DNA from: an uncultured cyanobacterium
GTDB lineage: Bacteria; Cyanobacteriota; Cyanobacteriia; Thermostichales; Thermostichaceae
NCBI GenBank assembly: GCA_937944885.1
Contig: CALFBB010000034.1
Location: 1-36,861, forward strand
Direction: 5' to 3'
DNA length: 36,861 nucleotides
Below are positions 6,540 to 13,872 of this stretch, one piece after another. Below the pieces are notes generated by a model, which saw only the letters and a list, made by a program, of their open reading frames with translations, made no database searches and had not been told where the DNA came from. Within the stretch, counting starts at the first letter, position 1. Each line of letters opens with the position of its first letter. A program made the translations under genes and the position numbers.

Positions 6540-7694
6540 ATGATGGATGAACCTATCCCCCTTTTGGATCTAACCCTGCAATACCGTGCTTTGGCCAGGG
6601 AAATTCAGCCTCAGGTGGAAGCGCTGCTGGCCTCTGGTCAATACATCGGTGGGGCGGCTGTCCGACATTTTGAGGAGTTGTTTTCCCGCTTTTTGGGGGG
6701 TGGGGAGCTGGAGACCATTAGCTGTAACTCTGGAACGGATGCACTGGTGCTGGCCTTGCGGGCCCTTGGGATCCAAGCCGGGGATGAGGTGATCACCACT
6801 GCCTTTAGCTTTTTTGCCTCTGCAGAGGTGATCGATCTGGTGGGGGCACGTCCGGTCTTTGTGGATGTGGATCCCCATACTTTTAACCTTGACCCGGCTC
6901 TTGTGAAGGCCAAGATCTCTGCGCGAACCAAGGCCATCATCCCGGTGCATCTGTTTGGTCAGGCAGCCAACATGACCGAGATTCTGGCGATTGCCCGGCG
7001 GTATGGATTGGCGGTCATCGAAGATTGTGCCCAGGCAGTTGGAGCCTGCTGGGGAGGCAAACCGGTGGGTACTTGGGGGGATGTGGGCTGTTTTAGCTTT
7101 TTTCCTACCAAAAATCTCGGTGCTGCTGGGGATGGGGGGGCAGTGGTTACCCGTAGTCCAGAATTGGCCCGACAAATACGCATCCTTAAGGAACACGGCC
7201 AAGCCCGCCAGTACCAACATGAGTACATTGGTATCAACAGCCGCCTCGATGCGCTGCAGGCGGTGATTTTGTCGGTTAAACTGTCCTATTTGCGAGAGTG
7301 GAACTGGCGCCGACAGGGGATCGCGGAGGTTTACCATCGCCTCTTACAAGGGATCCCTGGTCTGATTTTGCCCAAGGTAGCAGCAGGGGGGAACTCTGTC
7401 TGGCATCAATACACAGTGCGGGTTGTGGGTAGTGATCCAACGGATCCCCATCGCCGCAATTCGTTACAACAGCACCTGAAAGAGCGGGGAATTGGCAGCC
7501 GTGTTTATTACCCTATCCCTTTACATCGGCAGCCAGTGTACCAAAAGTTGGGGTATGGACCTGGGGATCTGCCTCATGCAGAAACCTGTGCTGCGCAGGT
7601 TTTATCCTTGCCTTGCTTCCCTGAGCTGACCTGCCAACAACAAGAACGTGTGGCAAAGGCCATTGCCGAGATTCTCACTCAGGAAAACAACTGA
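6540..7694 (+). CDS. DegT/DnrJ/EryC1/StrS-family PLP-dependent sugar aminotransferase
   Basis: A 384-residue protein. The start is ATG 6540 (a second ATG follows directly), with GAGAGA about 8 bases upstream; an in-frame extension to 6480 has no family similarity. Family motifs include IPLLDLTLQYRAL at the N-terminus, SCNSGTDALVLALRALG for phosphate binding, EDCAQAVGA, and Lys191 in FFPTKNLGAAGDGGA, the PLP Schiff-base lysine. Near the end come RVYYPIPLHRQPVY and a C-terminal SLPCFPELT motif, typical of the fold. These enzymes transfer an amino group to nucleotide-linked keto-sugars for cell-surface polysaccharides or lipopolysaccharide. The gene stands alone just right of the IS605 element, so the precise sugar is unknown. 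Confidence 0.92.
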   Translation: MMDEPIPLLDLTLQYRALAREIQPQVEALLASGQYIGGAAVRHFEELFSRFLGGGELETISCNSGTDALVLALRALGIQAGDEVITTAFSFFASAEVIDLVGARPVFVDVDPHTFNLDPALVKAKISARTKAIIPVHLFGQAANMTEILAIARRYGLAVIEDCAQAVGACWGGKPVGTWGDVGCFSFFPTKNLGAAGDGGAVVTRSPELARQIRILKEHGQARQYQHEYIGINSRLDALQAVILSVKLSYLREWNWRRQGIAEVYHRLLQGIPGLILPKVAAGGNSVWHQYTVRVVGSDPTDPHRRNSLQQHLKERGIGSRVYYPIPLHRQPVYQKLGYGPGDLPHAETCAAQVLSLPCFPELTCQQQERVAKAIAEILTQENN

Positions 7695-7872
7695 CAAGAT
7701 TTTCTGAGAATGCTTTCCCGAAACAGGAATGTTCAGTTCAATAGGAATGTCTGCCACTTGTTATTCTGTGAACAGCAACTCAAGCTGATCCACAATCAGA
7801 TCCATGAGAATCTATCTATCCAATCATTACGACTGGTTGGGAGTGAAAAGAACAGTTAACCCAAAACAGTTC

Positions 7873-7902
7873 TTGAAGCTGAGTAGGGTGTCGTTTTACT
7901 AT
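7873..7902 (+). promoter_or_regulatory. Candidate sigma-70-type promoter for the DUF58 gene
   Basis: TTGAAG, an 18-bp spacer and TACTAT, each 4/6 to consensus, lie 20 bp before the GTG start. This is the best match in the 228-bp gap. The gap also holds two copies of AGGAATGT 18 bp apart (7725-7732, 7743-7750). Confidence 0.3.
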
Positions 7903-7922
7903 CTAACTCTTGAGTCATAACA

Positions 7923-9110
7923 GTGTGGATCAACATATCTCAGCTTTTGTCTCGACTGGGATCACACCTCACCTCCTCCCTCGTTCCAACCCAACCCGAG
8001 TCTAGGGTTCGTTTTCCCCGTCGTTTTCGCTCAACCCGAATTGGAAGGTGGTTTATTGGGATCACCCTCTTGGTGAGCATTGCTGCTTTTAATACCGGCA
8101 ACAACCCGCTTTATTTATTGTTGGGGATGCTGCTCAGCTTGATCTTGATCAGTGGGATCCTCTCGGATGCTACTCTCAAAGACTTGGAAGTTAGCCGGCA
8201 GTTACCCAATCGTATTTTTGCCGGTCAACCTATTTTGGTCGGTCTGACCCTCAGCAATCGCAAACGGCATCTACCTAGCTTTTCTTTGCAAGTTAGAGAA
8301 AGAATCGAAGGCCTAAAACGGGAAGACTGGCCTTCTAGTTACATCTTGCGGGTAGATGCTCAATCAAGTGTGAACACCTTCTATCGACATACCTTTCCTC
8401 GACGGGGTATATGGAACTTACAGGGTTTTGAGATCGCCAGCAGCTTTCCATTTGAGTTGTTCTACAAGGCGGTTGAGATCGCGGATCCCCAGCCCATCAT
8501 TGTCTTTCCTCAGCCGGCTCCTGTTCAAGGTTTGAGAGTGTTGGATTATCTCAGCAGTGGCAGCCAGTTGCGCCCACAACCGGGCCAAGAAGGTGACTAC
8601 CTGAGTTTGCGGCCCTATCGCCCGCAGGATGATATTCGTTCTGTCCATTGGAAGATCTCTGCCAAACGGGATCAACTGGTTACACGAGAATTGGAACAAC
8701 CACGTTCTCAAGCCATCACCCTCTGTTTTGAAAATCGCTGGTACCCTCAAGGAGAGAAGCCTGAGATCCATCAGGAGCGATTAGAACGAGCCGTGGAACG
8801 TTGTGCCGGTATCCTCTCTCTCTTGATTCAAGAAGGGCATCCGGTTGCATTGGTCACTTTGCAGGAGCGAACCCATTTTGGATCAGATTTGGCCCATCAA
8901 GATCACCTTTTGACGGTGTTAGCCCGGCTAACTTTTGTCGGGGATCCCCAATTGGAAAGGGAATCGGACCAATCTCATCCCAAGGCGACATTTAACCTCA
9001 ACCCTCACGATCGCTGTTTGTTGATAGCTCATCGGGTTGCAGGCGGGGATGCGCTGCCGGCTCATTTGATTCCAATGGGATCCCTGTTGCAATTCATTCC
9101 GATTGAGTAG
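7923..9110 (+). CDS. DUF58 domain-containing membrane protein
   Basis: A 395-residue protein from a GTG start. Two membrane segments lie at about residues 43-80 (GRWFIGITLLVSIAAFNTG, then LYLLLGMLLSLILISGIL), followed by a cytoplasmic beta-rich part. The DUF58 hallmark is clear: GQEGDYLSLRPYRPQDDIR, then SVHWKISAKRDQLVTRELE. A vWA-like C-terminal half follows (RLERAVERCAGILSLLIQEG). DUF58 proteins are often encoded with MoxR ATPases and transglutaminase-like proteins and are thought to act in envelope or complex assembly; neither partner is in this window. The gene ends 48 bp from the convergent patatin gene, with no clear terminator between them. Confidence 0.88.
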   Translation: MWINISQLLSRLGSHLTSSLVPTQPESRVRFPRRFRSTRIGRWFIGITLLVSIAAFNTGNNPLYLLLGMLLSLILISGILSDATLKDLEVSRQLPNRIFAGQPILVGLTLSNRKRHLPSFSLQVRERIEGLKREDWPSSYILRVDAQSSVNTFYRHTFPRRGIWNLQGFEIASSFPFELFYKAVEIADPQPIIVFPQPAPVQGLRVLDYLSSGSQLRPQPGQEGDYLSLRPYRPQDDIRSVHWKISAKRDQLVTRELEQPRSQAITLCFENRWYPQGEKPEIHQERLERAVERCAGILSLLIQEGHPVALVTLQERTHFGSDLAHQDHLLTVLARLTFVGDPQLERESDQSHPKATFNLNPHDRCLLIAHRVAGGDALPAHLIPMGSLLQFIPIE

Positions 9111-9158
9111 TAGCCAGCGTAGAGTTGCTCAATATTTAATTTAGATCATTTAGATCCC

Positions 9159-10118
9159 TTAGCTTTCCAATTTTTTACACAGCTCTGGAATTGCCCTGCG
9201 CATTTGACGATAGCCTTCTCGAATAATAGCATCTGCCTCATGAAAATCAAAAATACTGTACTGACTGAGCTTAGGTTGCAACAGTAAATCCGGTGGATAC
9301 TGAGTCAGAATACTTTGGGTGATTCTCTGCTCCAGCACATTCAAAGTAATACCAATCACATCGAAAATATTTGGACCGCTGGGTTCATCTGGAAACCACT
9401 GGCTAATTTTTTCTTTGATTCCCTCTTGTAAAGACTGGTACCGCCTGCGAATACGAGTGATGAAGTTAGTTTCTTCTTCAATCACCTCCCCATCAGCATT
9501 CAGCCGTTGACGCCGCTGAAAGGTTTCTTCAATTTCTGTTTCCTCTACTTGTTCCTCAGCCACTGGGAGGTCTACATGGTTCAGGTTAACTGCAACCACA
9601 ATATCTGCCCCCATATCTCGCACCACCTGCACTGGTACCGGATTCACAATGCCTCCATCCCCTAAGTAGCGTCCTTCGTACTGAAAGGGGGTGAAGATAA
9701 CGGGGATAGAAATACTGGCTCGCACCGCATCAGCCATTTTACCAGAACGCAGTTGAACTTCTTGCCCTGTAATCAGATCGGTGGCAACACAACAAAACGG
9801 GATCCCGGCTTCTTCGATGTACAATTCTTGCAAATGTTCGGTGAGCAACTCGTAAATCTTATTGCCATCCAGCAGTCCACAGGTGGGGAATACCACATCA
9901 AAGAGAGATAGAATCATCTTCCAATTGAGATCCCGGACAAATTCTTCCAGTTCATCCAGTTCCCCTGCGGCATAAATGGCCCCCACAAAAGCCCCAATAC
10001 TGGCTCCGGCAATGTAGTCGATCGGGATCCCCGCCCGTTCTAGCGCACGAATCACGCCAATGTGAGCCCATCCTCTCGCTCCACCACTACCTAGGGCCAA
10101 GCCAAGTTTCTTACCCAT
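9159..10118 (-). CDS. Patatin-like phospholipase / RssA-type serine esterase
   Basis: A 319-residue protein. The start is taken at ATG 10118 because GAGGTG lies 4 bases before it; ATG 10130 is the alternative. The oxyanion loop is LGSGGARGWAHIGV, the nucleophile elbow GASIGAF carries the catalytic Ser, and the catalytic Asp is in DGGIVNPVPVQ. This gives the Ser-Asp dyad of patatin-like hydrolases. There is no signal peptide, so it is cytoplasmic or peripheral and likely cuts acyl chains from lipids. A charged insert (VEETEIEETFQRRQRLN) is predicted to be helical. It follows the OGT-like gene by 15 bp (3 bp if the upstream ATG is used) and may be translated from the same message. Confidence 0.92.
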   Translation of the reverse strand: MGKKLGLALGSGGARGWAHIGVIRALERAGIPIDYIAGASIGAFVGAIYAAGELDELEEFVRDLNWKMILSLFDVVFPTCGLLDGNKIYELLTEHLQELYIEEAGIPFCCVATDLITGQEVQLRSGKMADAVRASISIPVIFTPFQYEGRYLGDGGIVNPVPVQVVRDMGADIVVAVNLNHVDLPVAEEQVEETEIEETFQRRQRLNADGEVIEEETNFITRIRRRYQSLQEGIKEKISQWFPDEPSGPNIFDVIGITLNVLEQRITQSILTQYPPDLLLQPKLSQYSIFDFHEADAIIREGYRQMRRAIPELCKKLES

Positions 10119-10133
10119 ACTGCACCTCATGTT

Positions 10134-11807
10134 CTAGGGGTTGCAAAAATTCTCCCACAGCCGTATGTACTCTGCTTCTAGCTGGGTGGTAAAGGCCTTA
10201 GCTTGAGTCAAAGGAGAGTTTAGCATTCTCGGCCTCAGTGTTTGCCGTAGCTCCTGAATTCTCTCCCTATTTGCCGAAAGCTCAATAGCAATCTGAATAT
10301 ATTCCTCAATGGAATGGGCAATAAGTTCTGGAAGGCCTAGTCTGGATAGAATGCTAACACCAACACGGGAGCGATGATCACTTCCCGCCAGTGTAATGAC
10401 AGGAACACCCATCCATAAAGCTTCATGTGTAGAAGTAGTTCCATTATAGGGGAAAGGATCTAGGGCAATGTCTATACATCGATAACAGTCTAAGTGATCA
10501 GAATACAAAGGTTGAAAGTCAAGAAATTGAATGCGGCTGGTTTCGATACCGTTATCTGAAAATCGCTCCAAGAAAGCAGATCGAATATCTACGCTCTGAA
10601 AATACTTGTATTTTAGACATAGCTTGCTATCTTTGACATTCTTGAGGACTAGAGACCAAGCCTTGATAACCTCAGGGGTTATTTTCCCTTGGAATGTAAA
10701 GCAACCAAATGTTATATAACTGTTGGACTGACAAGGAGCATCGCATATTTGAGGAGAATCTGGCTCCGGCTGATAGCAAAGGAAGCCTTGAGGGAGACGA
10801 ATTAGCTCTTCTGTATGGTAAGTTTCGGTCATCCCAATCGGATCAGCCCACTGATCGGTGATTCGATAGTCAATGGTTCTAAGTCCAGTGGTTGCAGGAT
10901 AGGCAAGCCAGCTCATTTGAATGGGAGCAGGTTTGTAGGCAAATGTCAGTAACTTATTATTTTTCGATCCCGGTGCAGTGTGACCGGTTACATCGACAAG
11001 AATGTCAATCTTATCCTGATAAATAATCTCTGCTATCTCCTTTTCTTCAAGAGAACTTACATTTCTCCAACAATCAACATGGGTCTTAAGTCCCTGTGCA
11101 TAAGCATCTTCTTTTGGATAGGTTGCATAAACTGTGATATGAAACTTTAAACGATCGCTATTCTTTATGACCGGTTCAAAGAAAAAGCTAACTGATTGTT
11201 TGAAAGTATCATGACAGACATATCCAATTTTAATCTTTTCGTCTAAAGATTTATTTTCTCTAACTCTAGGCTTCAATGGAAGAATAGAGTTGAGCTGTCG
11301 ATTTGACCAATCTAGGTGTAATTCGAATATCTCTCTGGGGTGCAGATAGCTACAATAAAGACTAATTATAAGTTGCTGTTGGCTAATGGCTCTGTTTTCG
11401 GGTTCTAGAGAAGCAGCTTTCCTAGAGTAAGAGTATGCTTTTTCGGTAGAGCCAGATAAAAGATAAATAACTGAGAGTTTATGATAAGAAGTAGCATCTT
11501 CCTTGATTGATAAAATATATTCAAAATAGTCTTTAGCCATTCTATACTCTTTCTTTTCTGAGAAGAAAAGCCCTAAGTAGCGAATTGCTCCGATTGCTCT
11601 TGGATTAAGCTCGACACACTGGTTGAAGTAGACGGCAGCTTCTTCTTTGTTTTCCAGCATCCAGAGGATTTGTCCAAGCAAAAATAGTGCATGTATATTG
11701 TCTGGCTCTTTCTTGAGAATCTCTCTACATTCGTTTTCTGCTTCTCTGTATTTACTTGAGTGGAAAAGTTGTTGAGCAATATCTAGAGAATTTGATGAGG
11801 ATTTCAT
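10134..11807 (-). CDS. TPR protein with O-GlcNAc-transferase-like (GT41) domain, likely acquired
   Basis: A 557-residue protein. Residues 1-160 are TPR-like helix pairs (for example YREAENECREILKKEPDNIHALFLLG read in 34-residue steps). Residues of about 190-550 match the SPINDLY/OGT catalytic region: GYVCHDTFKQSVSFFFEP, DILVDVTGHT, PIQMSWLAYPATTG, TFGCFTFQGKITPEVIKAW, DPFPYNGTTSTHEALWMGV and GVSILSRLGLPELIA. Such enzymes move a sugar from a UDP-sugar to Ser/Thr of proteins. The Lys of FQGKITPE and the NGTTS-type donor loop are present. At the position where the family has SPDFRRH-type His, a proposed catalytic residue, this protein has Gln. The gene is clearly AT-richer than its neighbours and lacks GGATCC entirely, pointing to transfer. 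Target unknown. Confidence 0.85.
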   Translation of the reverse strand: MKSSSNSLDIAQQLFHSSKYREAENECREILKKEPDNIHALFLLGQILWMLENKEEAAVYFNQCVELNPRAIGAIRYLGLFFSEKKEYRMAKDYFEYILSIKEDATSYHKLSVIYLLSGSTEKAYSYSRKAASLEPENRAISQQQLIISLYCSYLHPREIFELHLDWSNRQLNSILPLKPRVRENKSLDEKIKIGYVCHDTFKQSVSFFFEPVIKNSDRLKFHITVYATYPKEDAYAQGLKTHVDCWRNVSSLEEKEIAEIIYQDKIDILVDVTGHTAPGSKNNKLLTFAYKPAPIQMSWLAYPATTGLRTIDYRITDQWADPIGMTETYHTEELIRLPQGFLCYQPEPDSPQICDAPCQSNSYITFGCFTFQGKITPEVIKAWSLVLKNVKDSKLCLKYKYFQSVDIRSAFLERFSDNGIETSRIQFLDFQPLYSDHLDCYRCIDIALDPFPYNGTTSTHEALWMGVPVITLAGSDHRSRVGVSILSRLGLPELIAHSIEEYIQIAIELSANRERIQELRQTLRPRMLNSPLTQAKAFTTQLEAEYIRLWENFCNP

Positions 11808-11875
11808 ATCTACAAGCTCTTTTCCTTGTAAACTGACTTAAGATTGAATGGAATAGCTATGCTCTGCAGTTTTTG

Positions 11876-12514
11876 TTAGGTGCCAGCTCGTTCTCGCAGT
11901 GGTAGAGGTAGATAGTTGCGTTCTCCCAAAACTTCCAGAAGAGGGCCGTAGCGGTCAAACTTGATCACACTGATAGAGGCGGCTAGGACTTCAATCCGAT
12001 CCCGATAACGGCCCAAGTCAATTCCCAATAAGCTACAAAGAATGATACGGATGGTAGCTTTGTGGGAAACAATCAAGACATTCCCATTGGAATATTTCTC
12101 CTCAATCTCGGCAATAACTGGCATAGCTCGATTGGCAATTTGCACTGCTGTTTCACCACCGGTGGGGGGGTTCCAAGCAGGTTCGGTCATCCAGCGCAGA
12201 TAATCTTCAGTGTAAGACTCGCGTACCTCTGGATGGGTTTTACCCTCCCATTCTCCATAGTGAATTTCTCGCAATCCCTCCCGTATTTGCATCTCTAATC
12301 CTGTCTTTTCTGCTAGGGGCTGGAGAGTGGTTAGGGTACGCTTCATGGGGCTGGTGTAAAGGGCTTGCCAAGGGATCCCTGCATAGGCAGCAGCAAAGGC
12401 ATGGGCCATTTGTTCACCTTCTGGGGTGAGGTCGGGATCCAAAATTCCACAAAACCCCCCTGAACGGCTGTAAGGGGTTTCACCATGTCTCAAAAGATAA
12501 AGTCTTAGGCTCAT
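11876..12514 (-). CDS. Histidine phosphatase family protein (phosphoglycerate-mutase-like)
   Basis: A 212-residue soluble protein with the family signature LRHGETPYS (His10 is the phospho-acceptor), followed by GGFCGILDPDLTPEGEQMA. Later come LYTSPMKRTLTTLQPLA, GLREIHYGEWEGKTHPE and the second catalytic His in IVSHKATIRIILC. Length and motifs fit the branch that includes alpha-ribazole phosphatase, phosphoserine phosphatase and other small-molecule phosphatases in cyanobacteria. The substrate cannot be decided. The start is ATG 12514. It follows nadK with a gap of 72 bp and precedes the OGT-like gene's promoter region. Confidence 0.9.
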   Translation of the reverse strand: MSLRLYLLRHGETPYSRSGGFCGILDPDLTPEGEQMAHAFAAAYAGIPWQALYTSPMKRTLTTLQPLAEKTGLEMQIREGLREIHYGEWEGKTHPEVRESYTEDYLRWMTEPAWNPPTGGETAVQIANRAMPVIAEIEEKYSNGNVLIVSHKATIRIILCSLLGIDLGRYRDRIEVLAASISVIKFDRYGPLLEVLGERNYLPLPLRERAGT

Positions 12515-12586
12515 GGAATTGACTCCAAAAGGGATCCCGGCTGAACTCTGCTACTTTAACTTGCCCATTTTAAGATTCCCTTATCC

Positions 12587-13543
12587 CTAATCAGGGCGGT
12601 GATTGGTGGTGGGGATGTAAATGCGGCTACCTGCCCACTGCAATTTTTCTCGTAGGGTGCGAAAGTAGGAGAGGTTCTCTTCTAAGATGACCAGCTTGGC
12701 TACATTGGGAGCCCGTTGAATTTCCACCCACTGGCCGGGATTAACCGATTGAGCCAACACCCCGTCCGTCCAGAGACGGGTTAATCCCTCCGCATCTGAT
12801 AGCGGCCAAATTTCTACCTTGGCTGAACCATCAATGACAATTGGACGACTAGACAGGCTTAAGGGACAAATAGGAGTAATGGTGATCACCTCCAGCTTGG
12901 GATCGATAATCGGGCCATTGGCTGCCAGTGTGTAGGATGTGGATCCCGTTGGTGTAGCAACCAAAACTCCATCCCCGTGGTACTGATCCAGAATCTCCCC
13001 ATCTACCTCAATTTCCATAATCGCGGCAGGTAACCGCTCCCGGTTAATTGGTTTAAGGCACATTTCGTTGAGGGCGTAATACACTTCGCTCACCGGGCGG
13101 CTTTGTTTTTTCCCCTCTCCGTGAGTGGGCAAGGGATCCCCCAGTTGGGGCTGTGCCAGTATCTGGGCTTGCAACATCATGCGGGGCTGCACAATAAAAT
13201 CCCCGGCTTGGATGCGATCCCAGGGATCCTGCCGCAGCACTCGTTCCGACTGGGCTAAAAACCCCAACCTGCCCCCCGATTTAATCGGTAAAATCGGGAT
13301 CCCATGTGGGGCCAGATAACGAGCTGCTGCCAGGACAGACCCATCTCCTCCCAAAACCACTGCCAAATCAATAGGCTGGGAGGTAGCCTCCAGAAACACT
13401 GGGTAAGGGTTGTGGTGCAAACCGGTTGGAGCGGTTAACACGGTTACTCCGCGATGGCGCAACTGCTCTGCGCACATCTGACAGGCAGCTTTGCTCTCTC
13501 GATCCCCTTCTTTGTAGGCGACGACCACCAAACCCAAATCCAT
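12587..13543 (-). CDS. nadK: NAD(+) kinase
   Basis: A 318-residue protein. NAD kinases phosphorylate NAD+ to NADP+, essential for photosynthetic reductant supply. The family's GGDG motif is in VVLGGDGSVLAAARYL, and LPIKSGGRLGFLA follows. The second signature is LNEMCLKP, then the glycine-rich TPTGSTSYTLAANGPI and ITPICPLSLSSRPIV. All four are in the expected order. The start, ATG 13543, gives the N-terminus DLGLVVVAYKEGD, a normal first beta strand. It is divergent from the Ser/Thr kinase gene across a 329-bp gap. The downstream histidine phosphatase may be co-transcribed. Confidence 0.96.
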   Translation of the reverse strand: MDLGLVVVAYKEGDRESKAACQMCAEQLRHRGVTVLTAPTGLHHNPYPVFLEATSQPIDLAVVLGGDGSVLAAARYLAPHGIPILPIKSGGRLGFLAQSERVLRQDPWDRIQAGDFIVQPRMMLQAQILAQPQLGDPLPTHGEGKKQSRPVSEVYYALNEMCLKPINRERLPAAIMEIEVDGEILDQYHGDGVLVATPTGSTSYTLAANGPIIDPKLEVITITPICPLSLSSRPIVIDGSAKVEIWPLSDAEGLTRLWTDGVLAQSVNPGQWVEIQRAPNVAKLVILEENLSYFRTLREKLQWAGSRIYIPTTNHRPD

Positions 13544-13872
13544 GGTTACCTCGCAAAGGGATCCCTAACGGCTAGGATCGATCATCTCCTTGCTACTTGC
13601 CTAATGACCAGCGTAAACACTGAATTCCCCTTAGCCCAACAAACAACTGTCAACAGAGCAATGAGGGGGAGCAAAGTGGCTCCTCCTCCCCTGTCACCAT
13701 TGATGATTCGGTATCTTTTTATAACTGAAAGGGTGGGGAATGCCTAAAAACAAACTGGATCCGCCCCTATTGGGTTTGCCCACCCAGATGGGTAGGATAG
13801 GGCCACTTATTCGGTTTATTGTATGGACATCCTCACTAAAACTAAACTGCTCCTCCCAAAACCTTCAAAGCC
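13544..13872. other. Divergent intergenic region between nadK and the Ser/Thr kinase gene (329 bp)
   Basis: It must hold promoters for both directions. I see TATAAC at 13720 on the plus strand and a perfect TTGACA at 13649-13654 on the minus strand. Neither has a convincing partner hexamer at 16-18 bp. A strong hairpin lies at 13663-13688. No gene is visible. Confidence 0.55.
13663..13688. repeat. Strong 10-bp stem-loop between divergent genes
   Basis: GAGGGGGAGC-AAAGTG-GCTCCTCCTC, a 10-bp stem with one G-U pair and a 6-base loop. It has no T-tract on either strand and is flanked by two 5' ends, so it is not an ordinary terminator. It could be a 5'-leader structure or part of an unannotated small RNA. 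Confidence 0.6.

Noticed and set aside
6570..7337. Minus-strand frame of 255 codons inside the aminotransferase gene
   Set aside because: Exact antisense shadow of a well-supported gene; no motif of its own.
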